64,000 nucleotides of DNA from an uncultured Pseudomonadota bacterium (lineage in GTDB: Bacteria; Bdellovibrionota_C; UBA2361; CALMIO01): NCBI GenBank assembly GCA_937864035.1, contig CALMIO010000003.1, positions 78,673 to 142,672 of the forward strand. Reading direction: 5' to 3'. Below the pieces are notes generated by a model. That model did no database searches. It was given only the letters and a program-made list of their open reading frames with translations, and had not been told where the DNA came from. Both the position numbers and the translations under genes were made by a program. Positions 25,697-35,144 of this stretch are shown here, piece after piece (the first letter of the stretch is position 1; each line of letters begins with the position of its first letter).

Positions 25697-27904
25697 ATGA
25701 AAAGCGATATCAAAGAGAACATTATAGTTAAGGGATCGGTCAGTAGAATTACTTTTCATAACCCACAGAATGGTTACGTGGTTTTACAAGTGGCGGCTGA
25801 ACCAACAGAAGCTATCACAACAGTTGTTGGTAATTGGGCTAGTCCGAAGATCGGCGCTCAGATTTATGCTAATGGCAAACAGAAGCATCATCCTAAATTT
25901 GGACTTCAGCTTGAGGCAGTTAGCATTACAGAAGTTGCGCCAAGTTCAACAGAAGGTGTCATCAAATTTTTAGGAAGTGGTTTTATAAAGGGTATTGGGC
26001 CGGCGACAGCTGAAAAAATCGTCGCCAAATTTGGCGCACGAAGCGTTGAAATAGCTAGATTAGAACCAGCTAAAATAGCCGCCATACCCGGAGTTGGTAA
26101 AGCCCGCGCCAAAGCATTGAGCGAATCGTTAAACGCCGATCAACAACGCCAAACCATATTTCAGTTTCTGAGTGAAAAGGGAATTTCATTGCTATTGGCT
26201 GATAAGATTATTAAACGATTTGGCAATCAGACGATTGAAATAGTCAGTAAAGATCCTTATCTTTTGGCCCGCCATATTAGCGGTATAGGGTTTCAAATTG
26301 CTGATGAAATTGCGCGCGGCGTTGGCATTTCTTTGGACGCTCCGGTTCGTTTAAAGGCGGGTATTTGTTACGCGCTTGAACAAGCGCTCGATGATGGTCA
26401 TTGTTTTTTAGGCAAAGATCAGTTACTGCGAAAAGCCCAAAATATTTTAAGATTAGAAAGCGATTCATCGTGCCTAGAAGAACTGCTGGCTGTTTTGGGA
26501 AAAGAAGGCGCTATTGTTATCGATCAAGCTCGTTATTATTTGCCGCAGATATACAGAGCGGAAAAATCCCTAGCTGAACTGATAGAAGTTAAAGTTAATC
26601 ATCTCAAAGAAAATAAAATTTCGAATGCTGTTATTGATCAATCAATTAAGATAGCGGCTCGAGAACTTAAAATTTCTTTTTCTCAGGAGCAGATTGAGGC
26701 AGTCCAAACTGCCGCCGCAGAAAATCTTTTGATTATTACTGGAGGTCCCGGTTGTGGTAAAACAACGATCATCCGAGCAATTTGTGAACTTTTCAAACGA
26801 GCTGATAAGAAGTTGTTGTTGGCGGCTCCTACTGGAAGAGCCGCTCAACGCATGAGTCAAGTTTGTGAACAAAGCGCTTCAACCATTCACCGCTTATTGC
26901 GCTATGATCCTTTTAGGGGTTCTTTTATTCATAATATCAGCAATCCCTTGGAGGCTGACTGCATTATAGTTGACGAGTCGTCGATGATTGATCTTATGCT
27001 GGCGCGCGACTTGTTCGCTGCTACTGCGCGCGATTGTTTGCTTGTTTTGGTTGGCGATAAAGATCAACTGCCTTCCGTCGGTCCGGGCAGAGTATTCGCT
27101 GATTTGATTGCGACCGGAAAAATCAAAGTAGTTTCTCTAAAAAAACTTTTTCGCAGATCAGAAGAATCAAGAATTAATTCAGTTGCGCACTCAATAAACG
27201 CTGGCGAGATTCCTTATATTCCACAACCAGATGGAGAAACAAAAAGTGACGCTTATTTTTTGCCGCGCTCCGAAGCGGTTGACGCCGCTGAGCTAATTGA
27301 AAAATTAGTAGCCGATCAAATACCGAAAAAATTTAACTTTAAGCCGCGAGAGATAACTGTATTAACACCCGGTAATCGGGGTATTGTGGGAACTGTTGAG
27401 CTTAACAAAAGATTGCAAGCTCGCTTAAATCCCGCAAAAGGAGATGATTTCGAGCTTGCGATTGGCGAAACTGGAAATGTTTTTCGCCTAGGAGATCGCG
27501 TCTGCCAGAGAACTAACAATTATAATATTGATGAGTATGGGGTTTTTAATGGAGATCTGGGAGAAGTTGTCGAGCTTAGCCGTGAGCAAAGAGCTTTAAC
27601 AGTTGAGCTTTGGGATGGTAGATTGATTCGTTATGAGGCAAAAGATATTAACCAGCTTTCTTTGGCCTATGCCGTAACGGTACACCGTTCACAAGGTTCC
27701 GAAATCCCCTGCGTTGTCCTAGTTTTAGATGAATCCCATTATACCTTGCTTGAAAGACAACTTATTTACACGGGAGTCACTCGGGCCAAAAAGCTTCTGA
27801 TAGTGGTTGGTTCGAAACGAGCTTTGGCTCTATCGGCTCGCCGAACTAACGCCGCTAAAAGACAGACAACTTTAGTTGAAATGATAATGCTTATGGAGAA
27901 GTAA
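25697..27904 (+). CDS. recD2: RecD2-type ATP-dependent DNA helicase
   Basis: A 735-residue SF1B 5'-3' helicase. The N-terminal OB-like domain (about 1-85) is followed by helix-hairpin-helix repeats (IKGIGPATAEKIV, AAIPGVGKARAKAL), which mark the stand-alone RecD2 form and are absent from RecBCD RecD. Walker A ITGGPGCGKTT is near residue 350; motif Ia AAPTGRAAQRM, motif II IIVDESSMID and motif III VGDKDQLPSVGPG follow; the C-terminal motif VTVHRSQGSEIP and TGVTRAKKLL complete the core. RecD2 acts in mismatch repair or replication-fork maintenance where RecBC is absent. The length is in the usual 720-800 range. The ATG at 25697 follows a GAGGAG at 25667 that is too distant to be the Shine-Dalgarno. 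It converges with addA over 72 bp. Confidence 0.92.
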   Translation: MKSDIKENIIVKGSVSRITFHNPQNGYVVLQVAAEPTEAITTVVGNWASPKIGAQIYANGKQKHHPKFGLQLEAVSITEVAPSSTEGVIKFLGSGFIKGIGPATAEKIVAKFGARSVEIARLEPAKIAAIPGVGKARAKALSESLNADQQRQTIFQFLSEKGISLLLADKIIKRFGNQTIEIVSKDPYLLARHISGIGFQIADEIARGVGISLDAPVRLKAGICYALEQALDDGHCFLGKDQLLRKAQNILRLESDSSCLEELLAVLGKEGAIVIDQARYYLPQIYRAEKSLAELIEVKVNHLKENKISNAVIDQSIKIAARELKISFSQEQIEAVQTAAAENLLIITGGPGCGKTTIIRAICELFKRADKKLLLAAPTGRAAQRMSQVCEQSASTIHRLLRYDPFRGSFIHNISNPLEADCIIVDESSMIDLMLARDLFAATARDCLLVLVGDKDQLPSVGPGRVFADLIATGKIKVVSLKKLFRRSEESRINSVAHSINAGEIPYIPQPDGETKSDAYFLPRSEAVDAAELIEKLVADQIPKKFNFKPREITVLTPGNRGIVGTVELNKRLQARLNPAKGDDFELAIGETGNVFRLGDRVCQRTNNYNIDEYGVFNGDLGEVVELSREQRALTVELWDGRLIRYEAKDINQLSLAYAVTVHRSQGSEIPCVVLVLDESHYTLLERQLIYTGVTRAKKLLIVVGSKRALALSARRTNAAKRQTTLVEMIMLMEK

Positions 27905-27976
27905 AATAGATTGAAACAGATTAAAAAAGAGAAATACTTATTTTTTGAAGTTGCGCACCTGATTTTTCAATTTGAT

Positions 27977-30900
27977 TTATTTGAGTCCGGCAAAAATTTT
28001 GAATTTTGTGGTTTCGAAAAATTCCGCCGCTATCTCCTCAAATTCCTCTAAATTTGGCGGAGGAGAATAATCAATAAATAAATTGTAAGACAGCAGTCCA
28101 AACCCCTCGATTTGATCCTGAATAATTACCCTTTCAAAATAAATCTCAACTAAACTCTTTTGATTTATACCAATGATAGATAGCGATCGCTTTAATTTTT
28201 TCTCTTTTGTCTCTTGTGATAAAAAGAGGGTTGTTTGTTTGGCGGCAAAAACTTGCTCAGCTATTTTCAGTAAAATATCATCAGAAAAATTTTGACACTT
28301 TATTTTTTCGCTGTAGGTTTTAAGAGAGTCGCGTAAAGCGCCAACTGACGTTAGTTCTTCACCAAACCACTCCTGCGAGCGGCAAAAAGCTGAAAAAAAT
28401 CTCTGTAATTCTAGATTGTTATTTTCGTTGGCGTTTATCAAATCAGTCAAAGATGTGTTAAAAATGGGCTTGCGATGACTTCGGCGCGTGGGCGTTGAAG
28501 AATGGTTGTTATTGTTTTGTACATTCAGAGATTTCTCAAAATTTAATGCTACTGATTCTAATTTGGCTGGTTTGGCGGTATTTATGTTATATGCGCCTAA
28601 ACTAAAGACTTTCTGCCAACCACTAAGATCTTGATTGTTGGACTTTTTGAAAACTTCGAGAGTAGCCAATATTATATCAGCCGTGGATAATTTGGGAGTT
28701 GAGTTTTTTTCTCCTAAATAGCAAAAAAGCATTTTTTTGGCTCTTGTTATGGCGACGTACAGTAGGCAGAGCCCCCCTAATAAGTCATTTTCTTTGTTGT
28801 GTTTCCAGAGAGCTTCAAGCGCCGGATAGCGAGCACGTAAAGGTTTTATTGGGTAAGGGATGATAAGTTTTGCCGGCGCCAGCGCGTCATCCCTTAGCTC
28901 AAGGGGCGCTAAAGTTTCTTTGATTAGTAATTCATCTAATTCGAGCAGAAAAACACAATCAAATTCTAAGCCTTTTGATTGGTGAATGGTCATAACCCGA
29001 ATTTGAGCGTTTCCTCCGAGATCGCCTCTAAAACCTCTAATTTTATCAACGAACTCGCTCAGTGATTCGCCTAACGATTCAGATCGAGCGGCTAATGAAA
29101 CAAACTTTTCAACTCTTAATTTTTCGTTTTCGGTGAGATTTTTAGCTAATATTAAAGCTAGCTTAGCCGCAACGGAGGCGTATCCGTGTTTTGCGATTTC
29201 AATTCGCATTTTTTTTGAAGAAACGCCACTTTCACCAAACCACTCTTTAAGCGGAGAAATTTCCAGCATAAAAAGAGTTTCGTTATCTTCGGGCACGAAC
29301 CCTAAAGATAACCCGCGTAAAATGAGATCGATAACTTGTGAGCGAGCTAGGCCTCCCCTGCTTTCATCTGAGTACAGGCCGCCTAAACTAACCTCATCGA
29401 GAGCTTGGCAAGCTTTTTCAATGCCATCATTTTTTCTGGTAAGTATGGCTATTGTGCCTGTAAAGCCCGCAAAAATTAGAGATCTGACTTTTTTTGCGGC
29501 TTCAAGATATTGATCTGCTTCTTCTATTCCTAAATCTTCTTGATTTTCAGTCTCTTCTGATTGATCATGTTTTTCTTTATCAGGTTTTAGCGGATAAAAT
29601 AAATTTAGCTCAACATATCCATCAATTTGAGTGGCGTGCGAAACGTGAGTAGAGAAATTATCTCTCCAAAACCGCAAAGTTTTTTCGTAGTTTGCTAGTT
29701 GGGCGCAATTTTCTAAATTAGTAAAAGTTATGTTTAATAGATTTAATATTTGCGGAGCGCACCTGTAAGTAACGTTTTTTGAGATTACTTTGATCTGCGG
29801 ATAGACTTTCTCTAAATGATCAAAAATTTGCGCCACCCCTCCGCGCCATCCGTAGATTGCTTGCTTGGCATCGCCGACGCAGAAAAAACTCTTTTGATGA
29901 TCCGCTTTAGCCAAAACCTCGCTGACTAATGGTTCTAATAAGCGCCATTCCGCCAAGGAGGTATCTTGAAATTCGTCGAATAAAAGATGATTAATTTTTG
30001 AATCTAAGTTAAAATAAAGAACCGACAACCTGTCGGTTATCGCGCGTGCAGCCAAAAAATCTTTCAGCTCGCTAAAGGTAAATTTTGGGCTCTGCTTTTT
30101 GGTTTCGATCCTGCGTTTAGCGTATTCCGCCAGAAAAAAATCCAAAGAGGCGTTTCGTTGGATCAGATCATTTAATAGTTTAGCGGCAGCGTAATCAATT
30201 AGTTCAAGGTATAGATCTCGAATGTTTAAAGGTATTTCGCGTCCGCAATAGCTAACTTCATTTTGCAGTAACTTTGCGGCTATGCCCCCCTTTAGAAAGG
30301 CGGCGTGCTTATTTTGCAGGAGTAGATCGTAATCCTTCGTGAAAGTATCGCTCCAGCGCTTAAGAGGTTTACCCTCTTTAGAAGTTGGAGCTTGTAAGGT
30401 TGATAATTTGTTAAAATCAATTTTAGATGGAACAGAGAGCAATTGGCGCAATAACCCCTCTCCAGCTTTAAAACTATCTTTGCTTGCTCTTAAAAATTGC
30501 TCTAGCATCTCAATAATCCCCTTTTCTGCTCTGCTAAAGGCTCGTGTCGAGATGTTATTGGGAGAGAGCATCTGAATAAGTTGGTATAATTTCTCCTCTT
30601 TAAAACTACTAAAAATTTCTTCCAGAGTTTCTTTGCGGGAGCGTTCGCTTTCGGCGTTATCGAGAATAGTTACTGATAGCGGTAGTCCAAAATCAAAAGC
30701 TAATAGATCGGTAATTTTTAAGAAAAAGCTATCAAAGGTAAGAATTTGGGCGGATTGTCTTGAGCGTAAAAATCTTCGCAAGGCTCCCTCTATATGTTCT
30801 TTTGGCGGCTGATAACCGAGAACATTTTGACAACTTTCCGGATTAATACTCCAACTTGCAAGCAGCTGAATAATTCTTTCGGAGATTTCGGCGGCGGCTT

Positions 30901-31054
30901 TGCGGGTAAAAGTAGTGGCTAGAATCTGCTCCGGCAAGTGGCCACTTAGTAGTAGTTGTATATAACGAGTGGCCAGATCAAATGTTTTCCCTGATCCGGC
31001 GCTTGAACGGATAATTAGAGCTGGTTCAAAATCTGAGTTAGTTTGAATATCCAT
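27977..31054 (-). CDS. addA: AddA-like UvrD-family helicase
   Basis: A 1,025-residue SF1A helicase of the double-strand-break repair type. Walker A SSAGSGKTFD is at about 18-27, motif II FDEFQDTSLAEWRLL in the middle, motif IV YRCAPQILNLL, motif V VMTIHQSKGLEFD and motif VI LYVAITRAKKM. AddA proteins usually end in a RecB-type nuclease with a GxxDR...DYK motif. The last ~170 residues here are low-complexity (NNNNH) and then a poor match with no such motif, so the AddA nuclease appears to be lost. Its start lies inside the 3' end of addB (17 bp overlap), so the subunits are translationally coupled. Confidence 0.87.
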   Translation of the reverse strand: MDIQTNSDFEPALIIRSSAGSGKTFDLATRYIQLLLSGHLPEQILATTFTRKAAAEISERIIQLLASWSINPESCQNVLGYQPPKEHIEGALRRFLRSRQSAQILTFDSFFLKITDLLAFDFGLPLSVTILDNAESERSRKETLEEIFSSFKEEKLYQLIQMLSPNNISTRAFSRAEKGIIEMLEQFLRASKDSFKAGEGLLRQLLSVPSKIDFNKLSTLQAPTSKEGKPLKRWSDTFTKDYDLLLQNKHAAFLKGGIAAKLLQNEVSYCGREIPLNIRDLYLELIDYAAAKLLNDLIQRNASLDFFLAEYAKRRIETKKQSPKFTFSELKDFLAARAITDRLSVLYFNLDSKINHLLFDEFQDTSLAEWRLLEPLVSEVLAKADHQKSFFCVGDAKQAIYGWRGGVAQIFDHLEKVYPQIKVISKNVTYRCAPQILNLLNITFTNLENCAQLANYEKTLRFWRDNFSTHVSHATQIDGYVELNLFYPLKPDKEKHDQSEETENQEDLGIEEADQYLEAAKKVRSLIFAGFTGTIAILTRKNDGIEKACQALDEVSLGGLYSDESRGGLARSQVIDLILRGLSLGFVPEDNETLFMLEISPLKEWFGESGVSSKKMRIEIAKHGYASVAAKLALILAKNLTENEKLRVEKFVSLAARSESLGESLSEFVDKIRGFRGDLGGNAQIRVMTIHQSKGLEFDCVFLLELDELLIKETLAPLELRDDALAPAKLIIPYPIKPLRARYPALEALWKHNKENDLLGGLCLLYVAITRAKKMLFCYLGEKNSTPKLSTADIILATLEVFKKSNNQDLSGWQKVFSLGAYNINTAKPAKLESVALNFEKSLNVQNNNNHSSTPTRRSHRKPIFNTSLTDLINANENNNLELQRFFSAFCRSQEWFGEELTSVGALRDSLKTYSEKIKCQNFSDDILLKIAEQVFAAKQTTLFLSQETKEKKLKRSLSIIGINQKSLVEIYFERVIIQDQIEGFGLLSYNLFIDYSPPPNLEEFEEIAAEFFETTKFKIFAGLK

Positions 31055-33767
31055 CGATGTTACTTGAATTTATCCAAGAATATTGACTGAAATGTGAAAG
31101 AGATTGATTTGGCGGCCAGAAAACATTGGCATAAATAAGCTGGGCGACGCGCTTTGCTTCTTCTAAAGCCGATTCCAATTCTTCAACACTCCATTTACAG
31201 AGAGAGAGCGCGGTTTCAATCTGCTCGTTTTTTAAACGCAGATTACCCGATGAAGTTGCCATGTTAGGATATAGCTTTTGAGCCGCAATCTCATACAATG
31301 GTAGCTGTAAATTAACCCAACCATCTCTTTTTTTATGAGTTGCTCTGGCGCTAGCGGCGGTTTGCGAACTTTTATAGTCAATAATCGAGATCTCTTTAGT
31401 TGCTTGATTTAAATCAATTCTATCTATGCGACCACTTAACAAAATTTCGCGATTATTAGGAAGTTTTATATTTAACTCAATTTCATGTTCAACCGCGGCA
31501 ATTTGCCAGCCGTCAGCGATTCTAATAGCTTGCCACTGAGCAAACATTTTAAAAATCTCGTAAAATTGAAGCTTCTGAATCCGGAGGGCCGATTTAGAGA
31601 TCTTTGAGTAACGTTCCTCAAAAAGTTTATTGCAACTTTCAACTAAAAAGTGATTGATAATCTCGGCTCGTTGTTCGTGAGCTATATTTGATTCGCCGAA
31701 CCCTTTAAGGATAGCGTGTAGAATCTCCCCAACTTGGGCTGGATCCAATTCGTCCGTGAAAGTTTCATAAGGTTTGATGTTTAATAAATGTTTTAAATAA
31801 AACCTATACGGACATTGCAAATAATCGGTCAAAGCGGTTATAGGCAAAGAATTTTTATCCCAAATTTTTATTGTTTTAGGCAAGCTAAGCAAAGATTTGT
31901 TGCATTTGATGCTTTTTTTTGTTGCTTTTTCTCTTTGAATGGTTGGAAGTTTGCCATAGGCGGCGACTTTCAGAGGTAAATTTTGATCAGTTTGGTCGTA
32001 TATGAAAATTGCGGGAGAAAGAGGCTCTCCTTCGATTCCGCGAGCTGGAATCAATATTTTTTGCACTCTTTTACTTAAAACGAGTGATGTTACTAGATAG
32101 CGATCGCGCAGGTAAAGCCGTCTGTTGCAACTTAGACCGAGTTTAGCCCTTAGCGTGTCGGATAAAAATGGATCTGCGCGCTTTGTGGCGGGAACATACT
32201 CTTCGCAGAAGTTGAGTAAAAAAACAGCTGGGGTGTCGTTGAGTTGAGTTTCGAGCAATCCGGCAATTTCCACTGCGCCATCTTGTTCTGATTCTGATTC
32301 TTGCATCAAATAAAGTTCTCGGTTGATGATCTGACAATATTCCACACTCTTTATTTGTAATTGTTGAGTGCTTAAGTTTAAAAGGTATTTGGTTAGAGGA
32401 TGTTGTGGTAGTACTTCAGATTCGCTCGCTGGAGCGTAGTTATTAATAATTCCTAATAGCCTGAGACTCCATTCGGCAATTGATTTTTGAGAGTTATTAT
32501 CTTTGATATAAAAAATAATTTCTTTGATAAGATTTATAATGCCGGCTAGTTGCGAATCTTCATCGTCAAAATTTACCCTATCAGCGACTCGTTGTTTTCG
32601 AAATTTGTTTAGGTTACGCAGTATTGTTTCTTGAGGTTGGTTTAATTTTTTCTCCAAATAATACAGCATCCAAGGGTGTGATATAAATTTTGAAAAATCT
32701 TCAAACTTTTCACTTAGCCCAAGGAGTCCTTTCACAAAAGCTCCGTAATGTCCAATAAAAGCTCTTGACCCTCCGGCGGCGCGTGCCGGCATTTCGTTTA
32801 GCGCAAGCCGTAAAAATAGTTCTCGATGATTTTCCGGATTTAAATCTATTAAGAGTGGCGGAGATTGTTTGTTTAGAGAATGATTTAAGTATTCAGCTAA
32901 AAAACGGTTCTGCGAAGAGACATCTTCAAATTTTAAAATTAAATCCTCTTTGATCTCGACTTTTAAAATTTCTTCGATTTGCGGCGAATGGTAATTTAGA
33001 GCTCCTGATTGATCGAACGCCTCCGACCATTCTGCGGGGGCTGAGATAAGAATTGTTTTTTGAGCTTCGGTTTTATTTAAAATCTCTTTATGGCAGTCGC
33101 TTAAATCAACTAATCCGACAAGATATATTTTAGAGAAAAGAAGTTTAATTTTGCCGCCAGTTCTAACAAGTTCCAGCATTTTAACATAGCGATTCTGCTC
33201 TGTTAGGTCGGATAATTTCGCCAAATAGCTCTCCTCTAGCTTCGCCAAGGCGCTCCATCTTTCCTCTCTCCAATTACCTTTGATCGCATTGGCGATGTCG
33301 CGGAAATAAAAACCGGCGGCGGCAGTTTCAGCTTGCAAGTTGTTAAGGCTTTCGGCAAAAGATCTCCAAAACTCTTCACTTAAATACTCTTCTCCGATCT
33401 CAAAAGTTTGCGCGAGTTGTTGGCGGCTGCTTGTTAGAATATCTTCCCAGATTTTTATTTGTTCATGCTCGCTAAGCCAATTATAATCTGGCAAACAAAC
33501 GTCAATTAACTGGCCGATAGTTATAAACCGCGGAGATAAGGCGCAACGTTTATTGTTTTTTTGAAGGTGATTTTCGAGTAAATACTCTTTGAGCCTTCTT
33601 ATTGATCTGCTAGTTGGCAAAATGAGCAGAAGTTTCGAAAGATCAACTCCGTTTGCTTGATCTTCCAACATTACCTCCGCCGCCGCTTCGTAAATATTTT
33701 TTTCTGGTGAAGTAAATATTTTTTTAACTGCTTGATCCGGCATATTGGGCTTTTGAGAACTTGGCAA
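31038..33767 (-). CDS. addB: AddB-like nuclease/helicase subunit
   Basis: A 909-residue AddB-like protein. The N-terminal inactive helicase part has no Walker A motif; the equivalent region reads LLLILPTSRSIRRLKEYL, similar to AddB of alphaproteobacteria. The C-terminal RecB-family nuclease is intact: CPYRFYLKHLL, then GEILHAILKG, then the PD-(D/E)XK core GRIDRIDLN near 781 and IIDYKSS near 797, then QLPLYEIAAQ. The C-terminal CxxC(x5)C iron-sulfur motif of Firmicutes AddB is absent. The complex resects double-strand breaks to load RecA. The start is TTG at 33767, with GGAAG just inside rmuC as Shine-Dalgarno; an ATG at 33743 is an alternative. rmuC ends 2 bp upstream. Confidence 0.85.
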   Translation of the reverse strand: MPSSQKPNMPDQAVKKIFTSPEKNIYEAAAEVMLEDQANGVDLSKLLLILPTSRSIRRLKEYLLENHLQKNNKRCALSPRFITIGQLIDVCLPDYNWLSEHEQIKIWEDILTSSRQQLAQTFEIGEEYLSEEFWRSFAESLNNLQAETAAAGFYFRDIANAIKGNWREERWSALAKLEESYLAKLSDLTEQNRYVKMLELVRTGGKIKLLFSKIYLVGLVDLSDCHKEILNKTEAQKTILISAPAEWSEAFDQSGALNYHSPQIEEILKVEIKEDLILKFEDVSSQNRFLAEYLNHSLNKQSPPLLIDLNPENHRELFLRLALNEMPARAAGGSRAFIGHYGAFVKGLLGLSEKFEDFSKFISHPWMLYYLEKKLNQPQETILRNLNKFRKQRVADRVNFDDEDSQLAGIINLIKEIIFYIKDNNSQKSIAEWSLRLLGIINNYAPASESEVLPQHPLTKYLLNLSTQQLQIKSVEYCQIINRELYLMQESESEQDGAVEIAGLLETQLNDTPAVFLLNFCEEYVPATKRADPFLSDTLRAKLGLSCNRRLYLRDRYLVTSLVLSKRVQKILIPARGIEGEPLSPAIFIYDQTDQNLPLKVAAYGKLPTIQREKATKKSIKCNKSLLSLPKTIKIWDKNSLPITALTDYLQCPYRFYLKHLLNIKPYETFTDELDPAQVGEILHAILKGFGESNIAHEQRAEIINHFLVESCNKLFEERYSKISKSALRIQKLQFYEIFKMFAQWQAIRIADGWQIAAVEHEIELNIKLPNNREILLSGRIDRIDLNQATKEISIIDYKSSQTAASARATHKKRDGWVNLQLPLYEIAAQKLYPNMATSSGNLRLKNEQIETALSLCKWSVEELESALEEAKRVAQLIYANVFWPPNQSLSHFSQYSWINSSNIDGYSN

Positions 33768-33769
33768 GT

Positions 33770-35140
33770 TTAACTTCCATTATTGCTGGCTCTTGTTTGG
33801 CGTTCAATAAGCATGATTTCTGGCAGTTCATTTTCGCTGGAAACGCCGAGATCATTGAATTTGCGAGCGGATGATAATACCCGATTTTCAAAAGAACCAA
33901 CCGCTTCATTAAAAGCGCCAACGGCTTGATCAAGATTTCTTCCAACTTTACTAATATGTTCTGAAAACTTTGTTAGCCGTCCCAAGAGCTCTTTGCCGTA
34001 GGTCGCTACCAGTTTAGCATTAGCAGTTAACTTTTCTTGTTTCCAACCGTAAGCAATTGCCCGCAACAGCCCAATCAGCGATGTCGGCGTCGCGCAAAGA
34101 ACTTTATTGGTTGCTCCAATATGAATTAAATTCGGTTCAAATTCCAAAGCTGATGAATAAATTGGTTCGCCCGGAATAAACATAATGACAAAATCGAAAG
34201 TATCTCCTAATTGAGATGCGTAGTCTTTATCGCTGAGTTTATAAAGGTGTTCTTTAAAACGCTTGGCGTGTTCTGATAGTTTAAGTTTTTGTTTTTCTGC
34301 GCTATCAGCAGAAAGCGCTTCCAGATACGCGTTCAGGGGAACTTTGGCATCGATCACGACTTTTTTTCCTGTAGGCATATTAACAATTATATCCGGACGC
34401 AACCTCTCGCTTGCCTCGTTCACTAGCGATTCTTGTTCGACAAAATCACAGTGTTCAATCATGCCCGCAAGTTGGATTATGTTACGCAGTTGCATTTCAC
34501 CCCATTGGCCGCGAGCGGTTGGCGATTTAAGAACGCCGGCAAGTTGTCTAGTTTCAAGTCGCATTTGTTCTTGCAGAGAACCTAAAACAGCGATTTGTTC
34601 TCGCAAAGCGCTCTGGGCGCTTACACGCTCTTTTTCCACTTCTGTGATTTTTGATTCAAATTTTAGTAACGCTTCGCCGACTGGCTTAATTAAGGAGAGA
34701 ATTTGATGCTCTTTTTTTTCAAGATCTTCTTTTGATAGTTCTCGAAACTGAGAGAAAAAACTCTCCGCTTGTTTAAAAAACTCTTCTGAGTTTTTAGATA
34801 ATGATTCCGAGCTAAGAGCTTTAAAGGCATTTAAAAAATGCTCTTTTAAGCCGTTAAATTCTTCAAATCGTTTCGAAGCTTGTAGGCGCTCTTCCTCCAG
34901 TTGAGCTCCAAGGGCGGCGCTCTCTTTTATTAAATTTTCATTTTTTAAATTAAGTTGTTGATTAAGAGTTTCAAGCTGTGTAGCGCGCTCTTCTAGGTTT
35001 TTACTCTTCTCAGTAATGGTCGCAAGTTCTCTTTCGAGATCGAAACGTAAACCGCGAGCTCGTATAATAGCAATCAGATAACCTAAAAACCCTGTTACAA
35101 GAGAACCCGCCGCCAACTGAATAAGGAAAGAATGTTGCAT
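33770..35140 (-). CDS. rmuC: DNA recombination protein RmuC
   Basis: A 456-residue RmuC. A transmembrane helix near residues 6-25 precedes a long coiled coil (about 30-190). The RmuC core has ARGQWGEMQLRNIIQLAGM, then RPDIIVNMPTGKKVVIDAK, which contains the predicted PD-(D/E)XK-like lysine/aspartate, and MFIPGEPIYSSALE. RmuC limits inversions at short inverted repeats and has been proposed to be a nuclease. It lies 2 bp upstream of addB and 4 bp after the acyl-CoA dehydrogenase stop, giving a tight rmuC-addB-addA repair operon. The length matches the 420-500 norm. Confidence 0.93.
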   Translation of the reverse strand: MQHSFLIQLAAGSLVTGFLGYLIAIIRARGLRFDLERELATITEKSKNLEERATQLETLNQQLNLKNENLIKESAALGAQLEEERLQASKRFEEFNGLKEHFLNAFKALSSESLSKNSEEFFKQAESFFSQFRELSKEDLEKKEHQILSLIKPVGEALLKFESKITEVEKERVSAQSALREQIAVLGSLQEQMRLETRQLAGVLKSPTARGQWGEMQLRNIIQLAGMIEHCDFVEQESLVNEASERLRPDIIVNMPTGKKVVIDAKVPLNAYLEALSADSAEKQKLKLSEHAKRFKEHLYKLSDKDYASQLGDTFDFVIMFIPGEPIYSSALEFEPNLIHIGATNKVLCATPTSLIGLLRAIAYGWKQEKLTANAKLVATYGKELLGRLTKFSEHISKVGRNLDQAVGAFNEAVGSFENRVLSSARKFNDLGVSSENELPEIMLIERQTRASNNGS

Positions 35141-35144
35141 AAAT

